NCBI GenBank assembly: GCA_002329325.1
Contig: DCTX01000039.1
Location: forward strand, 1 to 16,225
DNA length: 16,225 nt
Direction: 5' to 3'
Source: Anaerolineales bacterium UBA1429
Lineage (GTDB): Bacteria > Chloroflexota > Anaerolineae > UBA1429
The notes under the pieces are model-generated. The model had not been told where the DNA came from. It made no database searches and worked only from the letters and a program-made list of their open reading frames with translations. Position numbers and translations under genes: made by a program. Shown here one piece after another: positions 7,673-14,968 of this stretch (positions are counted from its first letter, which is position 1; each line of letters opens with the position of its first letter).

Positions 7673-7703
7673 ACAAGAGCGGGGCATCTGGCCCCGCTCT
7701 TGT
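7673..7703. terminator. Perfect 13-bp-stem hairpin between convergent genes
   Basis: ACAAGAGCGGGGC (7673-7685) and GCCCCGCTCTTGT (7691-7703) are exact reverse complements around a 5-base loop ATCTG. It sits 15 bases past the stop of the last gene of the minus-strand operon and after the DUF89 gene on the plus strand, so it could stop both transcripts. The stem ends in A/T pairs but no T run follows on either strand, so it may be a transcript-end stabiliser instead. Confidence 0.7.
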
Positions 7704-7718
7704 GTCGTTCGCGCGCGC

Positions 7719-8495
7719 CTAGGCCTCTGCTAGGCGCCAGCCCTCCAGCACGCGGCGCACCCGCGCGATTGCGACGCCTGCCTCTGCATACGAGGCGCCG
7801 CCCATCTCGATGCCCCAGGCGCCCTGGTAGCCCGCATCCCGTAGCATGGCCATGGTCTCCGCCAGCGCCTCGTCGGAGAGGTTGGGCGTCAGGTGGGTGT
7901 GCATCGCCCACGGGGCGATGATCTCGTCGCCCTGGGCAGCCTGGTCGCCGAACCAGCGCTTGGTGTGCAGCAGCACGCCAAAGGCCGGGTGGTCCACCGC
8001 CTCGCAGAGGCGCTTGAGGACCTCGGGCACCGCCTCGGCGCCCCAATGGTTCTCCGGGCCCACCTTGTAGCCGTTGTCATAGGCGCGCTGAGCGTATTCG
8101 CGGAACCGCGCCACGATATGATCAAACTCCTCGGCGGTGAAATCGCGGGCGTTGCGGCCGCCGCCGGCGTCGATGCGCAGCGTCTTGGCGCCCAGCGCCT
8201 CGGCCACCCGCATGTGATCCACGGCCACCTGGTAGTGCTGGGCGCGCACCTCGGGATCGTCCTCCCAAATGTGGGCGCCGTCCACGGCCAGGTTCACCAG
8301 CTCCAGCTCCCGCTCCACCAGGCCCTGGCGCACCGTCTTGAGATAGCCCTCGTCGATGCTGGCCAGGGTGCGGTTCCACAGGTCCGCCGTGCGCAGGCCA
8401 TAGCGGTAGCGCACCGTCTCCAGGTAGCCAAAGGCATCCATGGTGCCATCGCGCGTCATGGGGTTGAAGGTGTACGACATCAACGAAATCTGCAT
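7719..8495 (-). CDS. Sugar phosphate isomerase/epimerase-like TIM barrel (paralog 1)
   Basis: The 258-residue product of the xylose isomerase-like TIM-barrel superfamily is the last gene of the five-gene operon. The start is the ATG at 8495, with GGGAGG (minus strand, 8501-8506) in front; the frame stays open upstream but without support. Expected metal-site blocks are GPENHWG (Glu148, His150), AMHTHL (His199) and WGIEMGG (Glu230). The strand that normally supplies a metal-binding Asp reads FGVLLHTKR, with His177 in its place. The family isomerises, epimerises or dehydrates sugars, keto-sugars and cyclitols, and some members eliminate the aglycone from 3-keto-glycosides. It is closely related to the next gene upstream (shared VDGAHIWEDDP, DHPAFGVLLH, APWAMHTH and MLRDAGY). 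Neighbouring Gfo/Idh/MocA genes suggest it acts on an oxidised sugar. Substrate unknown. Confidence 0.85.
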   Translation of the reverse strand: MQISLMSYTFNPMTRDGTMDAFGYLETVRYRYGLRTADLWNRTLASIDEGYLKTVRQGLVERELELVNLAVDGAHIWEDDPEVRAQHYQVAVDHMRVAEALGAKTLRIDAGGGRNARDFTAEEFDHIVARFREYAQRAYDNGYKVGPENHWGAEAVPEVLKRLCEAVDHPAFGVLLHTKRWFGDQAAQGDEIIAPWAMHTHLTPNLSDEALAETMAMLRDAGYQGAWGIEMGGASYAEAGVAIARVRRVLEGWRLAEA

Positions 8496-8624
8496 CTTGC
8501 CTCCCGAATTCACGCTACAATCTGGATATGGCCAAGCTGACGGCGGCAGACGCTGGTGCGCGCAGGCCACCGTTCGAGGCCCCTCGTCTCGGCGTTCTTT
8601 GCCCTCGGCGCGAGATAGCTCCGG

Positions 8625-9386
8625 TCACGCGCCGCACTGCCAGCGCCACAGGACATCGCGCACCCGGGCGATCTGCACGGCCACCTCGGTGTACTCGTTG
8701 CGGCCGGTGTGGTGTTCCACGCCCCAGTAGCCCTCATAGCCCGCGTCGCGCAGCATGTCCATGCAGGCCGTCAGCGGCCCCTCGGTGATGTTCCACGCCA
8801 CGTGGGTGTGCATCGCCCAGGGTGCCATCACCCGGTCGCCGGGATCGCCGCGAAAGTGGAGCAGCACGCCAAAGGCGGGGTGGTCCACCGCCTGGCAGAT
8901 GCGCAGCATGTTCTCCGGCACCACCTCGGGGCCCCAATGGTTCTCGGGGCCCACGCGGTAGCCGTTGTCCCCCGCGCGCTGGGCGTACTCGCGATAGCGC
9001 GCCACGATCAGGTCGAACTGCTCTTGGGTAAAGGTGCGCGCATCGTGGGCGCCGCCCGCGTCGATGCGCACGGTGCGTGCCCCCAGGCGCTCGGCGGCCT
9101 CCAGGTGCGCCAGGGCGTTGCGGTGATTGGCCTCCCGCGCTGCGGGATCGTCCTCCCAGATGTGGGCGCCATCCACGCACAGGTTGGCCAGGATCAGGTC
9201 GCGCGAGTCCAGCGCCTCCCTGACCTTGCGGATATAGTCCTCTTCTGTGCTGAGCAGCATCCCGTTCCAGATGTCAGCCTGCACCTGATAGCGATACTTG
9301 CAGCTCTCCAGATAGCCAAAGACGTCTACCATGCCCTGGGCCAAAAGGCCGTGAAAGGCATAGGATGCCAGCGAGACCTTGTCCAT
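8625..9386 (-). CDS. Sugar phosphate isomerase/epimerase-like TIM barrel (paralog 2)
   Basis: The 253-residue product is a tandem paralog of the gene that follows it, from which it is separated by 129 bp with no gene that I can see. Metal-site blocks are GPENHWG (Glu148, His150), AMHTHV (His193) and WGVEHH (Glu224). As in its paralog, the usual metal Asp is His177 (FGVLLHFRG). Differences concentrate after residue 178, where it is five residues shorter and has DPGDR in place of a KRWFGDQAAQGD loop; this region could set specificity. The ATG is preceded by GGGAGG, which overlaps the stop codon of the upstream oxidoreductase 9 bp away, so translation of the two is probably coupled. A role in isomerising or cleaving an oxidised sugar made by the adjacent dehydrogenases is inferred. 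Confidence 0.85.
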   Translation of the reverse strand: MDKVSLASYAFHGLLAQGMVDVFGYLESCKYRYQVQADIWNGMLLSTEEDYIRKVREALDSRDLILANLCVDGAHIWEDDPAAREANHRNALAHLEAAERLGARTVRIDAGGAHDARTFTQEQFDLIVARYREYAQRAGDNGYRVGPENHWGPEVVPENMLRICQAVDHPAFGVLLHFRGDPGDRVMAPWAMHTHVAWNITEGPLTACMDMLRDAGYEGYWGVEHHTGRNEYTEVAVQIARVRDVLWRWQCGA

Positions 9387-9395
9387 GAGCCCTCC

Positions 9396-10523
9396 CTATC
9401 CGATATTCCAGGCGGCGTTGTTCACCAGCTCGATCTGGCCGCTCTGGGCGGAGCGCAGCCCCGCATCCAGGATGGCCATGTACTCGAGGTTGTGCTGCAT
9501 GTCCAGGGTGGGGTGCAGTGGCTCGCCCGTCTCCAGGTGGTGGATGAACTCGTGGGCCACGTCGTGGCGGCCCTGGGGCAGAGGCTCGGGGCGGTAGATG
9601 GTGGTATCGCCGCCGCCGCGCTCCAGGCGCACGCAGGGCCCTTCGGCATCCCGATCCACCACCAGGGTGCCATCCACGCCATAGATGATGGGACCGGTGG
9701 GTATGCCGTGATCCCGCGTGGTCCAGGAGCCCTCTAGCAGGGCCATGGCACCGGGATAGCGCAGCAGCATCGCGGCGTTGTCGTCGGCATCGCCCCACTG
9801 GCTGTGCAGGTTGGCGCGCATGCCCAGGGCGGCCTGGGCGGGCTGGCCAATGTACCAGCGGCTCACCATGGCGCCATAGGAGCAGAAGTCCAGCATGGCG
9901 CCGCCGCCCGCGGCCGTCTGGTGCCACCAGGTAGCGGCGCGCTCGGGGCCGCTGAGGGGCTGGGCCGCCTCGTCCACGCCGGCGTGGGCCGCGCCGGGGC
10001 CCAGGGGGCCCGTGTGGCCCGAACGCCACTTGACCTCCAGCACCTGGCCAATGATGCCCTCTTCCAGAAGCTCCTTGGCCTTGCGGGCCGCTGGCGACCA
10101 GGTGAGGGGCCAGTTGACGAGCATGGTCACGTCCTCGGCCACGCAGGCGCGGACCATGCGCAAGGCGTCGCCCAGGCTGGCGGCCATGGGCTTTTCGACG
10201 CACACGTGCACGCCAGCCGCCGCGCACGCCTCCACCACCTCGGGGTGCTGGGCGTTCTCGCAGGTGACGATGACGATATCCAGCGCCTCTTTGACCAGCA
10301 TCTCGTAGAACAGATCATAGTAGGTCGAAAGGCCCACGCGGGCCATGACGTTCTCCCGGTTCCACGCGCGGGTGTACGGCGCGACGCGTAGCTCGGGCAC
10401 CAGGGGCGTGGTATCGGCGCAGGCCACCCACTCGACCTGCGGGTGCGCCGCGTAGAGCTGCGCCACGTTGTTGATGTGCATGTGCCCGAACCCGATGATC
10501 CCCAGGCGGTATTTCTTGGTCAT
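9396..10523 (-). CDS. Gfo/Idh/MocA oxidoreductase, Tyr-type (third of three)
   Basis: The 375-residue NAD(P)-dependent oxidoreductase has a Rossmann N-terminus, LGIIGFGHMH (7-16), and the family EKP motif at 110-112 (VCVEKPMA, catalytic Lys111). The second catalytic block is GGGAMLDFCSYGAM: Asp212 is kept, and the position that is His in inositol dehydrogenases is Tyr216, as in glucose-fructose oxidoreductase-like members. The ATG at 10523 is chosen because the Rossmann strand begins right after it and no other start codon lies between it and the GAGGAGG Shine-Dalgarno, although the spacing of about 11 bases is long. It would oxidise or reduce a sugar or sugar derivative using a nicotinamide cofactor. 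The N-terminus has a VNWPLTWSPAARKAK segment (136-150) replacing the usual N-Q-x-R-F stretch. Its stop lies inside the ribosome-binding region of the following TIM-barrel gene. Confidence 0.87.
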   Translation of the reverse strand: MTKKYRLGIIGFGHMHINNVAQLYAAHPQVEWVACADTTPLVPELRVAPYTRAWNRENVMARVGLSTYYDLFYEMLVKEALDIVIVTCENAQHPEVVEACAAAGVHVCVEKPMAASLGDALRMVRACVAEDVTMLVNWPLTWSPAARKAKELLEEGIIGQVLEVKWRSGHTGPLGPGAAHAGVDEAAQPLSGPERAATWWHQTAAGGGAMLDFCSYGAMVSRWYIGQPAQAALGMRANLHSQWGDADDNAAMLLRYPGAMALLEGSWTTRDHGIPTGPIIYGVDGTLVVDRDAEGPCVRLERGGGDTTIYRPEPLPQGRHDVAHEFIHHLETGEPLHPTLDMQHNLEYMAILDAGLRSAQSGQIELVNNAAWNIG

Positions 10524-10588
10524 GTCAGCTCTTGCCTCCTCTGTGAGTGGCGAGGTCGCGAGGCGATGCCGGGCGCCACGCCTGCGCG

Positions 10589-11692
10589 CTACCAATCCAG
10601 CCGCACCTCGGCGCCGGTCTGGGCTGAACGATACAGCCCTTCCAGGGCGTGGATGACGTTCAGCACCTCTTCCCGTTTGATGCTCAGCTCCTCCTCGCCG
10701 CGGATGGCCCGCACAAAGTGGGCCGCCTCGCGGATGTGCCCGGTGGCAAAGGGCTCGTTGCGATCCGGCACCAGGGGCGTGGTATCGGCCTGATAGGCGC
10801 CCAGGGTGCCGATGATCCGCAGCGGGCCGAGGGCCATGCCCGCCTTGGTGCCCAGGATGAACGTGTTGCCGGTGCCTTCGGGGATATTGGCCGCCCACGA
10901 AGCCCGCAGCACCACCGTCATGCCGCTTTCCAGGCGCAAGAACCCCACGCCCAGGTCCTCCACGTCGAACTCGCGATAGTCATAGGGGCGGGCGTTGGGC
11001 ACCCCCTGGGGCGCGCCGCTATCCGCCTGGGAGGTCACCAGACCCTCGTCGCGGTTGGCCAGCTTGGTGTAGGTGACCCCGCTGACCGCCATCACCCTGG
11101 GGCTGCCGATCAACCAGAGCACCAGGTCCAGGGCGTGGACGCCGATGTCGTAGAGGGGCCCGCCGCCCGAGTGCTCGGCCATGTGGAACTGGCCCCAGGT
11201 GGGCACGCCGCGCCGCCGCATGGCTCCCGCCTCGGCATAGTAGACGTCGCCCAGGTAGCCGGATTCGGCCAGCGACTTGGCGGCCTGATTCTCGCTGCGA
11301 AAGCGCAGGCTCTGGCCCACCATCAGCAGCCTGCCCGCCGCATCGGCGGCGGCGTACATCTCGACGGCGTCGCGATAGCTGGTGGCCACCGGCTTCTCGC
11401 AGAGCACGTGGGCGCCAGCCGCCAGCGCCGCCAGGGTCCACGGCTTGTGGTAGCTGTTGGGCGCGCTCACCGAGACGATATCGGGGCGCAACTCGTCCAG
11501 CATGCGTTGTGGGTCATCGTACCAGTGGGGGATGCCGTGGGCCTGCGCGGTGCCCCGCGCGTGCTCGGCCACCACGTCCGCCGCCCCCACGATCTCGACC
11601 TGGTCGGCCAGGGCGCGCCAGGCGGGCACATGGGCGATGTTGCAGATCATGCCGGTGCCGATCAGGCCGACTCTGAGCTTGTCATGGGCCAT
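10589..11692 (-). CDS. Gfo/Idh/MocA oxidoreductase, His-type (second of three)
   Basis: The 367-residue dehydrogenase has LRVGLIGTGMI (6-16) as the cofactor-binding turn, CEKPVATS with EKP at 99-101 (Lys100), and GGGPLYDIGVHALD giving Asp182 and His186. That Lys-Asp-His set is the classical one of inositol and related dehydrogenases, so of the three oxidoreductases this is the most canonical. The ATG at 11692 is preceded by AAGGAG at good spacing. A longer open frame upstream runs into the intergenic hairpin region and is not supported. The 65-bp gap to the next gene and shared strand place it in the same operon. A hairpin with a TTCG loop lies just before it and could lower or stabilise its expression relative to the first gene. 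Substrate unknown; a sugar, cyclitol or glycoside is expected. Confidence 0.88.
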   Translation of the reverse strand: MAHDKLRVGLIGTGMICNIAHVPAWRALADQVEIVGAADVVAEHARGTAQAHGIPHWYDDPQRMLDELRPDIVSVSAPNSYHKPWTLAALAAGAHVLCEKPVATSYRDAVEMYAAADAAGRLLMVGQSLRFRSENQAAKSLAESGYLGDVYYAEAGAMRRRGVPTWGQFHMAEHSGGGPLYDIGVHALDLVLWLIGSPRVMAVSGVTYTKLANRDEGLVTSQADSGAPQGVPNARPYDYREFDVEDLGVGFLRLESGMTVVLRASWAANIPEGTGNTFILGTKAGMALGPLRIIGTLGAYQADTTPLVPDRNEPFATGHIREAAHFVRAIRGEEELSIKREEVLNVIHALEGLYRSAQTGAEVRLDW

Positions 11693-11743
11693 AGGGTGCT
11701 CCTTTGAGGACGAACTCGTACCGCCTTGGGACTGAATCCGGGC

Positions 11744-11763
11744 GGGGCGCCCGAAGGCGCCCC
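11744..11763 (-). promoter_or_regulatory. Intercistronic hairpin with C(UUCG)G tetraloop
   Basis: On the minus strand GGGGCGCC-TTCG-GGCGCCCC forms an 8-bp all-GC stem closed by the unusually stable C(UUCG)G tetraloop. It lies 27 bases past the stop of the first operon gene and upstream of the second gene's ribosome binding site. No T run follows, so it looks more like an RNA-processing or 3'-end-protecting element, or a partial attenuator, than a full terminator. Confidence 0.6.
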
Positions 11764-11790
11764 TTCGTCTGTACATTGGGCGAGGCTTGC

Positions 11791-12900
11791 CTATGCTCGT
11801 TCGCGGCCCAGGCCGGGCTCGGCGGCCTCGATCTCGGCGCGAGACACCTCGCGGCCCAGGTGGCTGGAGAGATAGACGCCTTCCGTGATGAGCGCCGTGT
11901 TCAGGGCCACCCCGGCGGTATCGATCAGGGGCACGCGCCCTTGCAGCGCGGCGACCCAGTGGCGCTGCGACTCGGAGTAGTAGACCTGCAGCGGATCGCA
12001 TTGCTCCCAGCGCCACAGGCCCTGCTTGACGTCAAAGGTGCCGTCCATCTCCAGATCGGCCAGGGTGGTAAAGTAGGTGAGGGGGTCTACCCGCAGCCCG
12101 CCCCGCGAGCCCATGATCTGGTCGTTGGCGGGGTTATCCGACTGAATGGCCCAGGCCTCCTCCATCATCAGGCTGATGCCCCCCGCCAGCCGGATGTAGG
12201 CCATGCCCAGCTCCTCCACGTTGTAGCGCGATTCCTCGCGGCGGCCGGGGTACATGTTCTCCAGGATCTGGTAGGTGGCGCCGGAGACGGTCTCTGGCAT
12301 GGGGTTGCCCAGGAGATAGAGGATCAGCGAGATGTGATAGACGGCCATGTCCAGCATGGCGCCGCCGCCCGAGGTGCCGGTGTTGACAAAGGCGGGCGCG
12401 CCGTAGCCATCCACATAGGGGCGTCCGCGGCGGCGGTAGTGGATCGTCTTGGCAAAGTAGATCTTGCCCAGGTGGCCTTCGTCGATGATGCGTTTGGCGG
12501 CGCGCGCCTCGTTCTGGTAGATGGTGCTGAGCTGGATATGCAGCTTGCGCCCCGTGCGCTGGGCGGCCTCGTACATGGCCTTGGCATCGGCATAGGTCCA
12601 GGACATGGGCTTTTCGCAGTAGCAGTGCTTGCCCGCCTCCAGGACATCGATCGCCACCGGGCGGTGCAGCCGGTTGTGCAGGCACACATCCACCGCCTGG
12701 ATATCGTCTCGGGCCAGCATCTCGTGATAGTCGGCGTACACATCTGGCACGTTGAAGCGCGAAGCCAGGCTCTGGGCGTGCTCCCGGCGCAGATCACAAA
12801 TGGCCACCACCTCGGCGTCGGGCACCTGGGCGTATCTCTCCAGGTGACGCGTGCCGATCTGGCCGGTGCCGATCAGGGCGATGCGGATCTTGTCACTCAT
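11791..12900 (-). CDS. Gfo/Idh/MocA oxidoreductase, Tyr-His-type (first gene of operon)
   Basis: This 369-residue NAD(P)-dependent dehydrogenase is encoded by the promoter-proximal gene of the sugar operon. Rossmann motif IALIGTGQIG (7-16); EKP at 96-98 (CYCEKPMSWT, Lys97); catalytic block GGGAMLDMAVYHISLIL with Asp184, Tyr188 at the usual His position and His189 next to it. The middle has a long arginine-rich strand, HYRRRGRPYVDGYG (154-167). The ATG at 12900 has AAGGAGA in front, and a strong promoter (12942-12971) leaves a leader of roughly 35 bases, which excludes the longer open frame upstream. Role inferred: oxidation or reduction of a sugar, cyclitol or glycoside together with the two sister enzymes and the two TIM barrels. 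No substrate can be named. Confidence 0.88.
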   Translation of the reverse strand: MSDKIRIALIGTGQIGTRHLERYAQVPDAEVVAICDLRREHAQSLASRFNVPDVYADYHEMLARDDIQAVDVCLHNRLHRPVAIDVLEAGKHCYCEKPMSWTYADAKAMYEAAQRTGRKLHIQLSTIYQNEARAAKRIIDEGHLGKIYFAKTIHYRRRGRPYVDGYGAPAFVNTGTSGGGAMLDMAVYHISLILYLLGNPMPETVSGATYQILENMYPGRREESRYNVEELGMAYIRLAGGISLMMEEAWAIQSDNPANDQIMGSRGGLRVDPLTYFTTLADLEMDGTFDVKQGLWRWEQCDPLQVYYSESQRHWVAALQGRVPLIDTAGVALNTALITEGVYLSSHLGREVSRAEIEAAEPGLGRERA

Positions 12901-12941
12901 GGCAGATCTCCTTGTCAGCAGGGGTGTCGTACGTCGCGGGG

Positions 12942-12971
12942 ATTCTAGTCGTAGCAGGGGAGGATGGTCAA
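12942..12971 (-). promoter_or_regulatory. Sigma70-type promoter of the five-gene sugar operon
   Basis: On the minus strand TTGACC (12966-12971, five of six) and TAGAAT (12942-12947, five of six) are separated by 18 bp. Start of transcription is expected near 12935, about 35 bases before the ATG at 12900. I see no convincing long operator palindrome around it. Confidence 0.7.
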
Positions 12972-13000
12972 GGCGCAGCGCGATTGTGGGCCGCGCGGCC

Positions 13001-13030
13001 TTGCGCCGGCGCGCCATGCTCTTGTATACT
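13001..13030 (+). promoter_or_regulatory. Possible second promoter for pst operon
   Basis: TTGCGC (13001-13006) and TATACT (13025-13030) are 18 bp apart, pointing toward pstS. The -10 is good and the -35 is poor. It would give a leader of about 78 bases and could be an alternative to the nearer promoter. Confidence 0.35.
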
Positions 13031-13046
13031 GCGTTTGGCATCGGAT

Positions 13047-13075
13047 TTGCTAACCCTGCAGCCTCTCGCTAGAAT
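13047..13075 (+). promoter_or_regulatory. Probable promoter of the pst operon
   Basis: TTGCTA (13047-13052) and TAGAAT (13070-13075) lie 17 bp apart, about 40 bases before the pstS start. I looked for Pho-box-like direct repeats at and upstream of the -35 and could not identify any, so phosphate control is expected from the family but not visible here. Confidence 0.55.
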
Positions 13076-13114
13076 GCATCGTGGCCAGTCCGGAATCCTT
13101 GTCGGAGTTTCGAG

Positions 13115-14038
13115 TTGAGACCCACTCGCCGCCTGTATGCGAACAGCCAGCCTCGCCCACTGCTTGTGTGCGTCTGCCTCGCGTTCCTTGTTGTCCTCCT
13201 GCCCATCCTGGCAGGGTGCCGTCCCGCGGCGGAGGCGTCAGCCGGGGGTGGGGGCGCGGCCCAGACGATCCAGAACAAAGGCTCTGACACCCTGGTCAAC
13301 TTGGCCCTGGCCTGGGTCGAAGCCTACGCCCTGATCCGCCCCGACGTGCGCATCTCGGTGACCGGCGGGGGCTCGGGCACCGGCATCGCCGCCATGATCA
13401 ACGGGACGGTGGATATCGCCAACGCCTCGCGCGCCATGAAAGAGGAAGAGATCGAGGCGGCGCAGGCCAACGGCATCGAGCCGCGCGAGTTCACGGTGGC
13501 GCGGGATGCCATCGCCATCGTCGTCCACCCCGATAATCCCGTCGAGCACCTTACGCTGCAGCAGATCTCGGACATCTACACCGGCAAGATCACCAACTGG
13601 AGCCAGGTGGGCAGCTATGATCGGCCCATCGTGCTCCTCTCCCGCGAATCCAACTCGGGCACCTATGTTTTCTTTTTAGAGAACGTCGTCCGCCTGGGTC
13701 GCAAGGACGACGAGGCGCTCTTCTCGCCGGATACGCTCCTGATGCCCTCGTCCGAGGGGATCAGCGCCGAGGTGCGGCAGAACCGCAATGCCATCGGGTA
13801 TGACGGGCTGGGCTACGTGACGCCCGATCAAAAGATGGTCGCCGTGGGGATCGACGCCGAGGGGCCGTACGTGCTGCCCTCGGTGGATTCGGTCAACGAC
13901 GGCAGCTACCCGATCTCGCGGCCCCTGTACATGTACACGGCGGGCGATCCGACGGGCGAGATCAAGGCGCTCCTGGATTGGATCCTGGGCGATGGTCAGC
14001 AACTGGTGAAGGAGTTGGGGTTCGTGCCGCTGCACTGA
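13115..14038 (+). CDS. pstS: Phosphate ABC transporter substrate-binding lipoprotein PstS
   Basis: The 307-residue periplasmic-binding-type protein would capture phosphate outside the membrane and hand it to PstCA. The signal peptide has a basic N-region (MRPTRR), a hydrophobic core (16-32) and a lipobox LAGC with the lipidated Cys at 35. Binding-fold blocks are GSDT (56-59), GGGSGTG (84-90), IANASR (101-106) and SRESNSGTYVFF (176-187), all typical of PstS. The start is TTG at 13115, chosen because GGAG (13104-13107) precedes it by seven bases and a later start would remove the basic residues of the signal. Lipid anchoring fits a Gram-positive-like or monoderm envelope but does not prove it. 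It is the first gene of the pst operon; pstC follows after 24 bases. Confidence 0.95.
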   Translation: MRPTRRLYANSQPRPLLVCVCLAFLVVLLPILAGCRPAAEASAGGGGAAQTIQNKGSDTLVNLALAWVEAYALIRPDVRISVTGGGSGTGIAAMINGTVDIANASRAMKEEEIEAAQANGIEPREFTVARDAIAIVVHPDNPVEHLTLQQISDIYTGKITNWSQVGSYDRPIVLLSRESNSGTYVFFLENVVRLGRKDDEALFSPDTLLMPSSEGISAEVRQNRNAIGYDGLGYVTPDQKMVAVGIDAEGPYVLPSVDSVNDGSYPISRPLYMYTAGDPTGEIKALLDWILGDGQQLVKELGFVPLH

Positions 14039-14062
14039 ACCCCTCTTGGCACACGAGGTGAT

Positions 14063-14968
14063 ATGGCCCCTGCAAACGGCGTTCCTCTGCGCAGAAAGCT
14101 AGAATGGCTGATCGAGACGCTCGTCCGCGTCCTCGGCTTCTCGGCCATCGGCTTTGTCGCCATGATTTTCGTCTTCCTGCTGTTCGAGGGCGTCCCCGCC
14201 TTCCTGGAAGTGCCGCTGGACAACCTGTTCAGCGTGCGCTGGTATCCCACCTCAGGCCTCTTTGGCACCCTCCCCTTGATCGTGGGCTCGCTGGTGGTGA
14301 CGGTGGTCGCCATGCTGATCGCCTTTCCGTTGGGCGTGGGGACGGCCGTGTTCGTGCGTGAGATCGCCCCTTCCTGGGCGCGCGAGGTGCTCAAGCCCCT
14401 GATCGAGGTGCTGGCCGGCATCCCCTCGGTGGTGCTGGGCTTTTTCGGCATGATCACTCTGGCGCCGATCATCCGCGAGACGCTGCATGTGCCCACGGGC
14501 CTCACCGCCTTCACCGGGGCGCTGCTCCTGGCCTATATGGCGCTGCCCACCATCATCAGCGTGGCCGAAGACGCGCTGGATGCGGTGCCCAAGAGCTACC
14601 GTGATGCCGGGCTGGCCATGGGCGCCACCCAGTGGCAGACGATCTGGCGCGTGGTGGTGCCGGCGGGCCGCTCGGGCATCCTGATGGCGCTGATGCTGGG
14701 CATGGGCCGGGCCATCGGCGAGACCATGGCGGTGATGATGGTGACGGGCAACGCGGCGCGCATGCCCGCCTCGTTGCGGGCGCTCTTTCTGCCCGCCCGC
14801 ACCATGACGGCGACCATCGCCGCCGAGATGGGCGAGGTGGCCCACGGCAGCACCCACTACCATGTGCTATTTGGCGTCGGCCTGATCCTGTTTATCGTCA
14901 CCTTCTCCATCACGTTGGCGGCGGCCTCCGTCATGTTCCGGCGGCGGACCCGGGGAGGGCTGCGCTGA
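14063..14968 (+). CDS. pstC: Phosphate ABC transporter permease PstC
   Basis: The 301-residue inner-membrane permease forms half of the phosphate channel. Hydrophobic segments at about 23-41, 70-92, 116-137, 148-166, 205-216 and 265-291 fit the six-helix permease core. The ATPase-contacting EAA loop is AEDALDAVPKSYRDAGLAMG (168-187) and the following WRVVVPAGRSGI. RAIGETMAV (216-224) is the PstC signature region. The ATG at 14063 has GAGGTGAT just before it. Its stop overlaps the pstA start by one base (TGATG), so the two are translationally coupled. It pairs with PstA and depends on PstB for energy. Confidence 0.95.
   Translation: MAPANGVPLRRKLEWLIETLVRVLGFSAIGFVAMIFVFLLFEGVPAFLEVPLDNLFSVRWYPTSGLFGTLPLIVGSLVVTVVAMLIAFPLGVGTAVFVREIAPSWAREVLKPLIEVLAGIPSVVLGFFGMITLAPIIRETLHVPTGLTAFTGALLLAYMALPTIISVAEDALDAVPKSYRDAGLAMGATQWQTIWRVVVPAGRSGILMALMLGMGRAIGETMAVMMVTGNAARMPASLRALFLPARTMTATIAAEMGEVAHGSTHYHVLFGVGLILFIVTFSITLAAASVMFRRRTRGGLR

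Noticed and set aside
7556..7921. 121-codon frame in the repeat region between convergent genes
   Set aside because: It runs through the repeats, the hairpin and into the 3' end of a real minus-strand gene, with Arg/Pro/Ala-rich shadow composition.
8709..9737. 342-codon plus-strand frame across a TIM-barrel gene and a dehydrogenase
   Set aside because: It covers two well-supported minus-strand genes and has a shadow-like composition; no ribosome binding site or family motif.
12989..13015. GC palindromes GGCCGCGCGGCC and GGCGCGCC in the divergent promoter region, as a possible operator
   Set aside because: They are simple GC-only palindromes expected by chance in this base composition, and no matching second site or regulator gene is nearby.
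12901..13041. Upstream extension of the first operon dehydrogenase
   Set aside because: It would start before the promoter at 12942-12971 and adds residues ahead of the Rossmann strand; the ATG at 12900 has a good Shine-Dalgarno.
14632..14967. N-terminal extension of pstA inside pstC
   Set aside because: The frame is merely open there. The ATG at 14968 with a ribosome binding site and the TGATG overlap is the normal pst arrangement, and the extension has no membrane segments.
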